This document shows, in pieces, positions 19,754 through 28,109 of a stretch of DNA of 64,000 nucleotides. The notes beneath the pieces were generated by a model. That model did no database searches. It saw nothing but the letters and a program-made list of their open reading frames with translations, and was not told the DNA's origin. Each line of letters opens with the position of its first letter. The stretch's first letter is position 1. Position numbers and translations under genes: made by a program. The DNA is from Planctomycetaceae bacterium (lineage in GTDB: Bacteria; Planctomycetota; Planctomycetia; Pirellulales; Lacipirellulaceae). The stretch spans positions 1-64,000 of the forward strand of contig PABB01000024.1 of assembly GCA_002702655.1 (NCBI GenBank), in the 5' to 3' direction.

Positions 19754-21028
19754 ATGAAAGTTTTGGTCGTCGGCGGCGGCGGACGCGAGCATGCCCTGGC
19801 TTGGAAGCTGTCGCAAGGAGCGCAGGTGGACCGGGTCTTCGTCGCCCCGGGCAACGCGGGTACCGCGTCGGACGCCGAGAACGTGGACATCGCCGACGGC
19901 GACATCCCCGCGCTGGTGAAATTTGCGCAGGACAACCAGATCGGCCTGGCCGTGGTCGGCCCCGAAGCCCCGTTGGCCGCCGGCGCGGTCGACGCCTTCG
20001 CTGCGGCGAAGATCCCCGCCTTCGGCCCCAGTCGCCAGGCGGCCGAGTTGGAGGCGAGCAAGGTCTTCTGCAAGAACCTGCTGCGGCACGCGGACGTGCC
20101 GACGGCCGATTTTCGCACGTTCACCAGCGCCTCGGCCGCTGAGAAGTACGTGCAGAGTCGCGACGACTTGCCGGTGGTGGTCAAGGCCGACGGGCTTGCG
20201 GCCGGCAAGGGCGTAATCGTCTGCAGCAACCGCGACGAAGCGCTGGAGGCCGTGCGCCGCATCGCCGTCGACCGCGAGTTCGCCGACGCCGGCACGCAGT
20301 TGGTGATCGAAGAGCGGCTCATCGGCCAGGAGGCGAGCGTGCTCGCCCTGACCGACGGCCGGGCGATCGTCACGCTCCCGGCGGCTCAGGATCACAAGCC
20401 GGCCTACGACGGCGACCGCGGCCCGAACACGGGCGGGATGGGCGCTTACTCGCCCACGCCGTTGGTCAGCGACGAATTGATCCGCACGATCGAGGAACGC
20501 GTCCTGGTGCCGACGGTGCATCAAATGAAGCGCTCGCGGCGGCCCTTCCGCGGCGTGCTGTACGCCGGCTTGATGATCACCAACAGCGGCCTGAAGGTGC
20601 TGGAGTACAACGTGCGTTTCGGCGACCCCGAGTGCCAGCCGTTGATGATGCGTCTTAACAGCAACCTGGCTGAGTTGCTTCTGGCTTGCGCCGAGGGCCG
20701 GCTCGAAGACGCCCCGCCGCCGCAGTGGGATCCGCGCCCCGCGGTGTGCGTCGTGATGGCCAGCGAGGGCTATCCCGGCAGCTACCCCAAGGGCCTGCCC
20801 ATCCGCGGCTTGGACGACGCCGCCGCGGTGCCCGATGTGAAGGTCTTCCACGCGGGAACCGCCTTGAAGGACGGCCAGGTCGTCACCAACGGCGGGCGCG
20901 TGTTGGGGGTCACAGGCCTGGGCGACTCGATCGCCAAAGCCAAGCTCGCCGCCTACTCGGCCGTGAAGTGCATCCGCTGGGAAGGGGCCTGGTGCCGCAA
21001 GGACATTGCCGACAAAGCGCTGGCGTGA
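19754..21028 (+). CDS. purD: Phosphoribosylamine-glycine ligase (GAR synthetase)
   Basis: A 424-aa ATP-grasp enzyme of purine synthesis that joins glycine to phosphoribosylamine. It shows the N-terminal MKVLVVGGGGREHALAW, the ATP-grasp loop VVVKADGLAAGKGVIVC, the HKPAYDGDRGPNTGGMGAY segment and VLEYNVRFGDPECQPLM with the metal-binding Glu and Asn. Its length matches the bacterial family. The ATG at 19754 begins the Rossmann-like motif directly. It stands alone on the plus strand; no other pur gene is adjacent. Confidence 0.97.
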   Translation: MKVLVVGGGGREHALAWKLSQGAQVDRVFVAPGNAGTASDAENVDIADGDIPALVKFAQDNQIGLAVVGPEAPLAAGAVDAFAAAKIPAFGPSRQAAELEASKVFCKNLLRHADVPTADFRTFTSASAAEKYVQSRDDLPVVVKADGLAAGKGVIVCSNRDEALEAVRRIAVDREFADAGTQLVIEERLIGQEASVLALTDGRAIVTLPAAQDHKPAYDGDRGPNTGGMGAYSPTPLVSDELIRTIEERVLVPTVHQMKRSRRPFRGVLYAGLMITNSGLKVLEYNVRFGDPECQPLMMRLNSNLAELLLACAEGRLEDAPPPQWDPRPAVCVVMASEGYPGSYPKGLPIRGLDDAAAVPDVKVFHAGTALKDGQVVTNGGRVLGVTGLGDSIAKAKLAAYSAVKCIRWEGAWCRKDIADKALA

Positions 21029-21242
21029 CGTCGGCGCCAGCATTGGCAATGTGAGTGTCTTCACGGGCCGCAACCGCCGTTTCGCGGCGGCCACGAATTC
21101 GCATTGCCGCTTCGCCGCGTAGCTCGTAGAGTTCCAGTCGTTGGGGCAGAAAAACGAGTTTCTTCTCTGCCGCCTGTGCTCCGCGCGTCTTCACCTCCTT
21201 GCCCGCCGCTGCTCGATGCCGTTTGCATGTCGTCAACTTGCC

Positions 21243-21719
21243 ATGCGCGCTTTGGTCGTGTTTCTCGCGGCCGCGTCGCTGCTTGCGCCGCTGGGCGTTT
21301 TCGCGACGCCATCGTGCCGCGGTTGCACAAGCGCGATCGACTCGACGGCCAACCCCGCTGCCGCTGCGGAGACGGCGTGCAGTTGTTGCAGGTCGCAAAG
21401 TACAACAGCCAGCTGTTGTTGCTGTGACACGGCCGACAACGGTCCCCTACCGGCCGCCGATGCTGCGTGCCTGCTTGGCCAATGCAGCCCGGGCTGCTGC
21501 TGCCAGGTCGTCCCAATGGCGCCTGCGTTGCCCAGCCAGAGCGGATCGGAGCACGAGGCAAGCGGAACCGAGGCGCCGCAACTGACATGGCCCGCGGCGA
21601 TCCTGCCAACGGCGCCGCTTGTCGCAATTAACTCGTTCGACGACACGGCGGCCCTGTGTTGGGCGCCGCCGGGCGGAGAACTTCGTTGGCACGCTTACCT
21701 TTCGGTGTGGCGGAATTAG
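21243..21719 (+). CDS. Secreted Cys-rich protein of unknown function
   Basis: A 158-aa protein with a clear Sec signal peptide (MRALVVFLAAASLLAPLGVFA) starting at the ATG at 21243. The mature part has about 15 Cys, mostly in clusters (CRGC, CSCC, CCCC, PGCCC) in the first two thirds; the tail is Pro/Ala-rich and ends LSVWRN. I recognise no family. Cys clusters after a signal peptide suggest metal binding or disulfide-rich structure outside the cytoplasm. It lies just upstream of a second, metallothionein-like Cys-rich gene on the same strand, so the two may act together. An earlier ATG at 21216 is possible but would blunt the signal peptide. Confidence 0.6.
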   Translation: MRALVVFLAAASLLAPLGVFATPSCRGCTSAIDSTANPAAAAETACSCCRSQSTTASCCCCDTADNGPLPAADAACLLGQCSPGCCCQVVPMAPALPSQSGSEHEASGTEAPQLTWPAAILPTAPLVAINSFDDTAALCWAPPGGELRWHAYLSVWRN

Positions 21720-21853
21720 ACAGCGGCCCGTTTTTGCCTCGCGTCTCTGACGCGGGATCAGCGCTGTTTCTCCTAATTCCGCATGTCAGACGGTCCTGTC
21801 TCCGGCGCACTTGCGCCCAGCCGTTTCTGGCTTTCTAACGAAAGGTATCGACC

Positions 21854-22195
21854 ATGTCGAAGTTCCAATTCCTGATGTTCTGTTTCGGCCTGCTGGCCGT
21901 GGGCTTGGTTGCCGCGGGCGCGTCGGCGACTGCGCAGCAAACCACGACTGCTGCGGGCGCCTGCCAGTGCACCTCGTGCGATTGCGGCGGCAACTGCGGC
22001 GACGATTGCGATTGCGCAGACTGCGACTGCGGCTCGACGACGACGCGTGCCGTCGCCGCTGCGGACTGCTGCGGCGGTTGTGAGTGCACAGATTGCGATT
22101 GCGATCCGTGCGAGTGCGGCAGCTGCGATTGCGAATCGTGCGACTGCGGCGATTGCAGCTGTGGCGAATGCGGCTCGGCTTGCTGCGCCGCCTAG
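21854..22195 (+). CDS. Secreted metallothionein-like Cys-rich protein
   Basis: A 113-aa protein with a signal peptide (MSKFQFLMFCFGLLAVGLVA, likely cleavage near ASA-TAQ). The mature chain is almost only Cys, Asp, Gly, Glu, Ser and Thr, with 26 Cys arranged as repeated CxC and CxxC units such as CDCGDCSCGEC. There is no His or aromatic residue in the Cys region. This resembles a metallothionein in composition but is exported, and the two Cys domains are split by a short Thr/Ala linker. The 3' end is followed by a strong intrinsic terminator (22227-22266), which supports a real expressed gene. The function is not known; metal sequestration is an inference. Confidence 0.75.
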   Translation: MSKFQFLMFCFGLLAVGLVAAGASATAQQTTTAAGACQCTSCDCGGNCGDDCDCADCDCGSTTTRAVAAADCCGGCECTDCDCDPCECGSCDCESCDCGDCSCGECGSACCAA

Positions 22196-22226
22196 CCTGC
22201 CCATCGTCACCTGGCGACTTCCGACG

Positions 22227-22266
22227 GCCCGCGTCTGCCCTGCGGCAGGCGCGGGCTTTCTTTTGC
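22227..22266 (+). terminator. Intrinsic terminator after the metallothionein-like gene
   Basis: A 13-bp stem GCCCGCGTCTGCC (22227-22239) pairs with GGCAGGCGCGGGC (22244-22256), with one G-U pair and a four-base loop. It is followed by TTTCTTTTGC. It starts 31 bp after the stop codon. Confidence 0.85.
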
Positions 22267-22369
22267 TGCAAAGGCGACCGGACGACTTGAGAGTTGCGGC
22301 CAACGGCGCGACACTACGGGGGCGGGGCGCTGCCTCGCGCTCCCTTCGCGTGCAACAACACTGGTCCCC

Positions 22370-25300
22370 ATGTCTCGCTGGCAGTTCATCCTCGACAGTC
22401 TTCGCCACTATCGCTGGCTGCACCTGGCGGTCGCCGCGGGGGTGGCGGTCGCCACGGCCGTCATCACCGGAGCGCTGTTGGTCGGCGATTCCATGCGCGG
22501 CAGCTTACGCGATCGCGCGCTCGACGGCCTGGGCCGGGTCGACGTTGTGCTACTGGCCGAGCAACCGTTCCGCGCGGAGCTGGCGCGTGAGACTCTGGAC
22601 AAATTCGCCGCGGAGACATCAGCACAAGACTCGCCTGGCGCGTACCAGAGAGCCGTGCCTGTGCTCACCCTGCGGGGAGCACTGACCGCCGGCTCGGGCA
22701 AGAAAGCCCGTCGCGCCACCGGGCTCACCGTGTACGGCGTGCCCGATGATTTCTGGAGTTTGGCAAATGCTGGGGAGGGCGAAGCTCCTGCTGAGCCGAA
22801 ACCGGGCTCTGGCGTCGGCTCGGCGGGAGCCTCGCCCTCCCAGGGGCCGACTGATCTGGCGAAGATCAAGTACGAAATCGCCATCGGCCCGGACATCGCC
22901 GAGGAGTTGGGCGTAACCGACGGCGACGCGGTGCTGCTGCGATTGCCGACGCTCGCCGCGCTGCCTGCCGATAGCGCACTGGGCGAGAAGGACGAGACGG
23001 CGCTCACCCGGCGGCTCAAGGCGACCGTGGTTGAAGACGCCGCGACGCCGATGCTGCACTTCTCGCCGCGTCCCAGCCAACAGACGCCCCGCAACGTGTT
23101 CCTGCCGCTGGAGCAGGTGCAAGAGTTGTTGAATCTGCCGCAACAGGCCAATGCCGTGCTGTTTGCCGGGGACGGCAACAGCGCAGACGCCGCCTTGCCG
23201 CAGCCGCTGCGTGATCAATTGACGGCCGCGCTGCAACCCAAACTGGCCGACTATGGTTTGAGTCTGGAACTGATCCGCGGCGGCGAGAACGCCTTTGGCG
23301 GATATCTGCGGCTGTCGGGGCGGGAACTCGTGCTGCCCGAGGCCGCGGTGAACGCCGCCGCCACGCTGTTTGCGAGCCGCGACGCCCAACCGGTCGTGAC
23401 GTACCTGGCCAACACGATCCGCGTCGGCGAGCGGCAAATTGCCTACTCCACCGTCGCGGGGGTCGACTCGGTGGCCAGCCTCGGCCCGGTGTTCGCACCC
23501 GATGGCCAGCCGATCGAGTTGGCCGACGATGAAATCGCGCTGAACTCGTGGGCGGCCGAGGCGCTCGACGCCCAAGTCGGCGACGCAGTGACGCTGACCT
23601 ACTATCAGCCGGAGACGATGCACGGCGAGTTGCAGCAGGCCGATCCGGTCAGGCTCACGCTGCGGGCGATCGTCCCCCTGGAGGACGACACGGGCGCCCC
23701 GACCCCGGCCGCCGATCCCGCATTCGCCCCGGAACTGCCCGGCGTGACCGACCAGCAGTCAATCGACGAGTGGGACGTGCCGTTCGACCTGGTCGAGGAT
23801 GTGAGCGACGCAGAAGAAACCTACTGGGACGAACGACGGACGACGCCCAAGGCGTTCGTCTCGCACGCCCTGGCGGCACGGCTGTGGGTTACGCGCTGGG
23901 GAACCGACAGCGTGCTGCGCATCCCGACGGGCGATCTCACCGCCGAACAAGCGTCCGCGCAGCTCGCCGGCAACCTTCAGCCGCAGCAGTTGGGCATGGT
24001 CATGCTGCCCGTGAAACAACTCGCCCTGGACGCGTCCAGCGGGACCACGCCCTTCGACGGTTTGTTTCTGGGCTTCAGCTTCTTCCTGATGGCGTCGGCC
24101 GTAATGTTGATCGTGCTGCTGTTTCGGCTGGGGGCCGAGCAGCGGGCGAGCGAATCCGGGTTGCTGCTGGCCGCCGGTTTCTCGCCGCGAACGTTGCGGC
24201 GACTCGCGTTGCTGGAAGGCGGCGCCGTCGCGGCGCTGGGCGCGCTCGTCGGGGCTGCGGCCGGCGTGGCGTACGCCTGGATCATGGTGTACGGACTGAA
24301 CAACTGGTGGTCGGCAGCCACCAACGCCCCCTTCTTGCGATTGCACGTCGAGCCGCGGAGCGTGTTCATCGGCCTGGCCGCCGGAGTGCTGGTTGCCGTG
24401 GCGGCCATGGCGTGGTCGCTGCGAAAGCTGGTGAAACTGCCGCCCCGACAACTGCTGGCTGGCGATGCCGAGCCCCGCGAGCAGCGCCTGCCGACGGCCG
24501 CGGGCAAGCGCTCGTGGACCGCGTGGGTCGCCGGCGTGGCTGCGGTCGGCTTGGCCGTCGCCGGTCGATCGCTCGAGGGCGAAGCCCAGGCGGGCGCCTT
24601 CTTCGGCGGCGGCGCCATGGCGCTGATCGCGGCGCTGGCCGCGGTGCGGCAGGTCATGCGGCGTCCCTCGGCGCCGACCGCGCGGCTGACGCTCGACGGG
24701 CTCTCGCTCCGCAATGCCCGGCGCAACCCCGGCCGTACCCAACTGGCCCTGGGACTGGCGGCCGTGGCAAGCTTTCTGATCGTCGCGCTCAGCGCGTTCC
24801 GCCTCGCCCCGACCGACAGCGGCACGGGCGGCTTCGCGCTGTTGGCCACGGCCGACCTGCCGTTGCAATACGACCTGGGAACATCTGCCGGCCGCGACGA
24901 ATTGGGATTCAGCACCCGCGACAACGAGTTCATGCAATCGGTCCGCGTGGTGAGTTGCCGCGTGCATGACGGCGAGGACGCCAGTTGCCTCAACCTGTAC
25001 CAAACAACCCAGCCCCGCGTGATCGGCGTGCCCAGCGCGATTGCCGACGACGACAAATTCGCGTGGGGGCCCACCGCCGAGCTGCCCGCGGGCGACAGCC
25101 CGTGGTCGCTGTTGCAGTCCGACCTGGGCGCCGACGACTCCGGCCGCCCGATCGTGCCGATGGTGCTCGATCGCAACACGGCCATGTACAGTCTGAAGCT
25201 GTATGCCGTGGGCGACCGACTCACGCTGCGTGACGAGTTTGATCAGCCGCGCACGTTTGAAGTCGTCGGCCTGCTGGCCAACAGCATTTTGCAGGGCGAG

Positions 25301-25903
25301 GTGCTGGTGGACGCGCAGGAGTTTGAGCAACTTTACCCCAGCACCGGCGGGTCGCGGTACTTCCTGATTGGCCCCGTCAAATCAGACGCCAAAGAGGACG
25401 GCGCAGACAAGTCGTCGTCGCCCGCTGAACTGGCGACGCTGTTGGAATCGCAACTGGAAGATTTTGGCTTCGACGCCGTCGACGCGCGCGGGCGGCTGGC
25501 CGATCTCATGGCGGTGCAGAACACGTATCTGTCGACATTCCAGAGTTTGGGGGCTTTGGGGTTGCTGCTGGGCGTGATCGGGCTGGCCGTCGTACAGATC
25601 CGCAGCGTGCTGGAACGGCGGGGCGAGCTGGCGCTGATGCGGGCGACCGGCTTTCGCCAGCAACGGCTGGGGCGGATGGTGCTGACCGAGAACTTCGCCC
25701 TGCTAGGCGGCGGGCTGGCGATTGGCTGTCTGGCCGCGCTAGCCGCCGTATTGCCGCATGCCTGGTCGCAGGGAGCCAGCGTACCGTGGCTGGCGCTGGC
25801 GAAACTGGTGGCCGCGGTGGCGGCGGCGGGCGTGCTGTCGGGGTGGCTGGCTGCCCGCCAAGCGGTCCGCGTGCCGCTGTTGCCCGCACTGCGTGGGGAG
25901 TAA
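22370..25903 (+). CDS. FtsX/MacB-type ABC transporter permease
   Basis: A 1177-aa membrane protein with the layout of large MacB/FtsX permeases. There is one N-terminal helix (LHLAVAAGVAVATAVITGALLV), a long periplasmic core, a first FtsX domain (about residues 565-690, with FDGLFLGFSFFLMASAVMLI), a second N-terminal-like helix (GLSLRNARRNPGRTQLALGL) and a final FtsX domain (LGALGLLLGVIGLAVVQI and GELALMRATGFRQQRLGRMV). The partner ATPase is not adjacent. A 69-bp palindromic repeat is carried in frame at 22773-22841 within the first periplasmic domain. The substrate is unknown; homologues move lipoproteins or lipids. Confidence 0.88.
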   Translation: MSRWQFILDSLRHYRWLHLAVAAGVAVATAVITGALLVGDSMRGSLRDRALDGLGRVDVVLLAEQPFRAELARETLDKFAAETSAQDSPGAYQRAVPVLTLRGALTAGSGKKARRATGLTVYGVPDDFWSLANAGEGEAPAEPKPGSGVGSAGASPSQGPTDLAKIKYEIAIGPDIAEELGVTDGDAVLLRLPTLAALPADSALGEKDETALTRRLKATVVEDAATPMLHFSPRPSQQTPRNVFLPLEQVQELLNLPQQANAVLFAGDGNSADAALPQPLRDQLTAALQPKLADYGLSLELIRGGENAFGGYLRLSGRELVLPEAAVNAAATLFASRDAQPVVTYLANTIRVGERQIAYSTVAGVDSVASLGPVFAPDGQPIELADDEIALNSWAAEALDAQVGDAVTLTYYQPETMHGELQQADPVRLTLRAIVPLEDDTGAPTPAADPAFAPELPGVTDQQSIDEWDVPFDLVEDVSDAEETYWDERRTTPKAFVSHALAARLWVTRWGTDSVLRIPTGDLTAEQASAQLAGNLQPQQLGMVMLPVKQLALDASSGTTPFDGLFLGFSFFLMASAVMLIVLLFRLGAEQRASESGLLLAAGFSPRTLRRLALLEGGAVAALGALVGAAAGVAYAWIMVYGLNNWWSAATNAPFLRLHVEPRSVFIGLAAGVLVAVAAMAWSLRKLVKLPPRQLLAGDAEPREQRLPTAAGKRSWTAWVAGVAAVGLAVAGRSLEGEAQAGAFFGGGAMALIAALAAVRQVMRRPSAPTARLTLDGLSLRNARRNPGRTQLALGLAAVASFLIVALSAFRLAPTDSGTGGFALLATADLPLQYDLGTSAGRDELGFSTRDNEFMQSVRVVSCRVHDGEDASCLNLYQTTQPRVIGVPSAIADDDKFAWGPTAELPAGDSPWSLLQSDLGADDSGRPIVPMVLDRNTAMYSLKLYAVGDRLTLRDEFDQPRTFEVVGLLANSILQGEVLVDAQEFEQLYPSTGGSRYFLIGPVKSDAKEDGADKSSSPAELATLLESQLEDFGFDAVDARGRLADLMAVQNTYLSTFQSLGALGLLLGVIGLAVVQIRSVLERRGELALMRATGFRQQRLGRMVLTENFALLGGGLAIGCLAALAAVLPHAWSQGASVPWLALAKLVAAVAAAGVLSGWLAARQAVRVPLLPALRGE
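22773..22841. repeat. Palindromic repeat embedded in a coding sequence
   Basis: The arms at 22773-22797 and 22817-22841 are 25-bp inverted copies with 22 of 25 matches, enclosing 19 bp. The sequence is read in frame as GEGEAPAEP...GSAGASPS inside the periplasmic domain of the permease. Its length (69 bp) is a multiple of three and it has no stop in this frame. Confidence 0.88.
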
Positions 25904-25921
25904 CACCATCACCCCCACCGT

Positions 25922-25996
25922 GTGCCACGGCTCTGTGAGCCGTGCGACACAAGACAGACCGTCTCCCCCCGTAAGCGGCTCACAGAGCCGTGGCAC
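25922..25996. repeat. Inverted repeat, CACGGCTC family, copy 1
   Basis: The arms GTGCCACGGCTCTGTGAGCC(G) at 25922-25942 and their exact reverse complement at 25976-25996 (21 bp) enclose 33 bp. Each arm also contains a small hairpin, CACGGCTC-TGT-GAGCCGTG. It lies in the gap after the permease gene. Further members are at 27303-27330 and 52822-52902. Confidence 0.9.
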
Positions 25997-26121
25997 GCCG
26001 GTCGCACGCTTGCGAGTATCCGACCTCACGTCGCCGCTGCGGCCCCGGGTAGCATGAACTCGCTGCGGCCTTTACAGTTGCAGGGAAGCGTCTTGCCGCC
26101 CTGCCCCGCCTTGGAAATCCC

Positions 26122-27294
26122 ATGCGCAGCCTGATCTTTGTCATCGCGTCGTTCGCCGTCACGATCCTCTGCTGGGGCATCTACGGCCCCGTGCTGCACG
26201 CCGGGCAAGCGGGCATGTCGACCGTCCCCGGCGAGTTCGCACGACTCCGGCCGTTCATTTGCGTGGGGCTGGCGTACTTCCTGATCGGCGTGCTCGTGCC
26301 GGCCATCTGGCTCAAACTGCGCGGCGAGCCTGGCGACTGGACCATGACCGGCATCATCTGGAGCCTTGCGGGCGGCGCCCTGGGTGCGATCGGCGCGCTG
26401 GGCATCATCATGGCATTCAACTTCGGAGGCAAACCGCAGTACGTCATGCCGCTAGTGTTCGGCGGCGCCCCTGTGGTGAATTCATTCCTGACGATCTACC
26501 TGGCGCGGAAGCTCAAGGAGATCGGCCCGCTGTTCATGGCGGGGCTGGTGATGGTGCTGATCGGGGCCGTGACGGTGCTGATCTTCGCGCCGCGCAAGGA
26601 GAAGCCGCACGCGGCGACCTCCGCCGAAACGGCTTCGGCCGCAGCCGACGTCGATTCCGCCGCAGCTCCTGAAAAGCCCACCGCCATCGAGCGAGCCAAG
26701 GAGGGCGCATCGAACTTCGTCCTGCAGATTCTCTCCATCCTGACCGTCGTGGCCTGCTGGGGCGCCTACGGACCCGTGCTGCACAAGGGGCAAGCGGCCA
26801 TGCATCACAGCCGCATGCGGCCTTTGATTTGCGTAGGGCTGGCGTACTTCGCGATCGCCGTGATCCTGCCGAACCTGATGCTGGCTGCCAGTTCGACAGG
26901 CGAGGCGAGCGAGTGGAACTTCAGCGGAACTCTGTGGAGCCTGGCCGGCGGCGCGGCCGGTGCGATTGGCGCGCTGGGCATCATCATGGCGTTCAACTTC
27001 GGCGGCAAGCCGACCTACGTCATGCCGCTGGTGTTCGGCGGCGCGCCGGTGGTTAACACGCTGACCACGACGATAGCCGGCGGGTTGTGGGACAAAATCA
27101 CGCCCTGGTTCCTGGCCGGGCTGATTCTCGTCGTCGCGGGGGCGGCGATGGTGCTGGTGTTCGCCCCCCGCGGCGCACCGCCCAAGCCGGCCAAACCCGT
27201 GCCGCCGCCCGCAGAGCCGTCCGACGTGAAACCCGCCGAGAAAAAGGCGCTGGTCGAAGAGAAAGCGGCGACCGAAAACGACAAGCCCGAGTAG
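26122..27294 (+). CDS. Internally duplicated membrane protein (DMT-like)
   Basis: A 390-aa membrane protein made of two homologous halves joined by a charged Ala/Glu linker (about residues 155-205). Each half has about five hydrophobic segments. Both carry the near-identical stretches CWG-YGPVLH-GQA, RPxICVGLAYF and SLAGGA followed by GAIGALGIIMAFNFGGKP, YVMPLVFGGAPVVN. The C-terminal tail is Lys/Pro/Glu-rich. The fold resembles the drug/metabolite transporter (EamA-like) group, but I cannot name a substrate. It lies alone between two CACGGCTC-family repeats. Confidence 0.85.
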   Translation: MRSLIFVIASFAVTILCWGIYGPVLHAGQAGMSTVPGEFARLRPFICVGLAYFLIGVLVPAIWLKLRGEPGDWTMTGIIWSLAGGALGAIGALGIIMAFNFGGKPQYVMPLVFGGAPVVNSFLTIYLARKLKEIGPLFMAGLVMVLIGAVTVLIFAPRKEKPHAATSAETASAAADVDSAAAPEKPTAIERAKEGASNFVLQILSILTVVACWGAYGPVLHKGQAAMHHSRMRPLICVGLAYFAIAVILPNLMLAASSTGEASEWNFSGTLWSLAGGAAGAIGALGIIMAFNFGGKPTYVMPLVFGGAPVVNTLTTTIAGGLWDKITPWFLAGLILVVAGAAMVLVFAPRGAPPKPAKPVPPPAEPSDVKPAEKKALVEEKAATENDKPE

Positions 27295-27302
27295 CGGCGC
27301 CA

Positions 27303-27330
27303 CGTGCCACGGCTCTGTGAGCCGTGGGAC
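27303..27330. repeat. CACGGCTC-family hairpin, single copy
   Basis: CACGGCTCTGTGAGCCGTG at 27308-27326 forms a perfect 8-bp stem with a three-base loop. It is one arm of the repeat seen at 25922-25996 and 52822-52902. It lies between the duplicated membrane gene and the convergent queE and could help separate them, though no T-run follows. Confidence 0.85.
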
Positions 27331-27359
27331 GCAACTCCCTCGCACAGCGCGGAACGCTC

Positions 27360-28046
27360 CTACGTCCGCCGCACGGGGCCGAACCACTCCAGTTGTCGCC
27401 GCGGGCAGTAAGTCCAGCCCTCCGCTGCGCACAGCGGCTCGATCCATTCGCCCCGCTGGGCGACTTCGTTGGCGGTGCGACCCTGCGGCATCAGCAGCAC
27501 GCGGCGCGGGTCGATCTGGGGGAACTCGACCAAGAAGGCCCGCATCTCGGCGATATCCTGCTCGCTGTCGATGACGAATTTGAGCTGGTACTGGTAATCA
27601 GCCAAGAGCCGCCGCAACACGGCCGGCTTGTGCCGCTCGCGCAAGTGGCGGCGTCGCCAGTGCGAATGGGCCTCGCCGTCGGGGGCGCTGCTGGCGAACT
27701 TGGGGCTGATCGACAGCAGATCGCACTCGACCGGCAGGTGCAGCGTGCCGGCCGTCTCGATCGTTACGTGCCGCCCCGCGGCCCGCAGGCGCTGACACAG
27801 CGGGATTAACTCGGCATGCAGCATCGGCTCGCCGCCGGTGATCACCACGCTTTGGCAGTCCCACTCCTCGACCGCGGCGATGATTTCGTCGAGCGCGTAG
27901 TCCTGCCCCTCCGGCGCCCACGACGCGTAGGGCGTGTCGCAGAACCAACACCGCAAGTTGCACCCGCTGGTCCGCACGAACACGCTCGGCGCCCCAGTCA
28001 GCAGGCCTTCGCCCTGAATCGATTTGTAGATTTCAGCGATTTTCAT
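27360..28046 (-). CDS. queE: 7-carboxy-7-deazaguanine synthase (radical SAM)
   Basis: A 228-aa radical SAM enzyme that rearranges 6-carboxy-tetrahydropterin to CDG in the queuosine/7-deazaguanine pathway. It opens with KIAEIYKSIQGEGLLTG, has the cluster motif CNLRCWFCDT (CX3CX2C), then ITGGEPMLH and TIETAGT. The ATG at 28046 matches the family start. queC lies immediately upstream on the same strand, with a GxxExxY module and its flanking repeat in between. The next enzyme, QueF, is encoded divergently nearby. Confidence 0.95.
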   Translation of the reverse strand: MKIAEIYKSIQGEGLLTGAPSVFVRTSGCNLRCWFCDTPYASWAPEGQDYALDEIIAAVEEWDCQSVVITGGEPMLHAELIPLCQRLRAAGRHVTIETAGTLHLPVECDLLSISPKFASSAPDGEAHSHWRRRHLRERHKPAVLRRLLADYQYQLKFVIDSEQDIAEMRAFLVEFPQIDPRRVLLMPQGRTANEVAQRGEWIEPLCAAEGWTYCPRRQLEWFGPVRRT

Positions 28047-28060
28047 TTGGCAGTGGTATT

Positions 28061-28088
28061 CACCACAGAGGACACAGAGAGCACCGAG
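28061..28088. repeat. 28-bp inverted repeat, left end of the GxxExxY cassette
   Basis: CACCACAGAGGACACAGAGA followed by GCACCGAG. It matches 26 of 28 bases of the reverse complement of 28498-28525. Together the two copies bracket the GxxExxY module (28061-28525). Confidence 0.9.
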
Positions 28089-28109
28089 TGAGAATGGCAA
28101 ACCGTGTAG

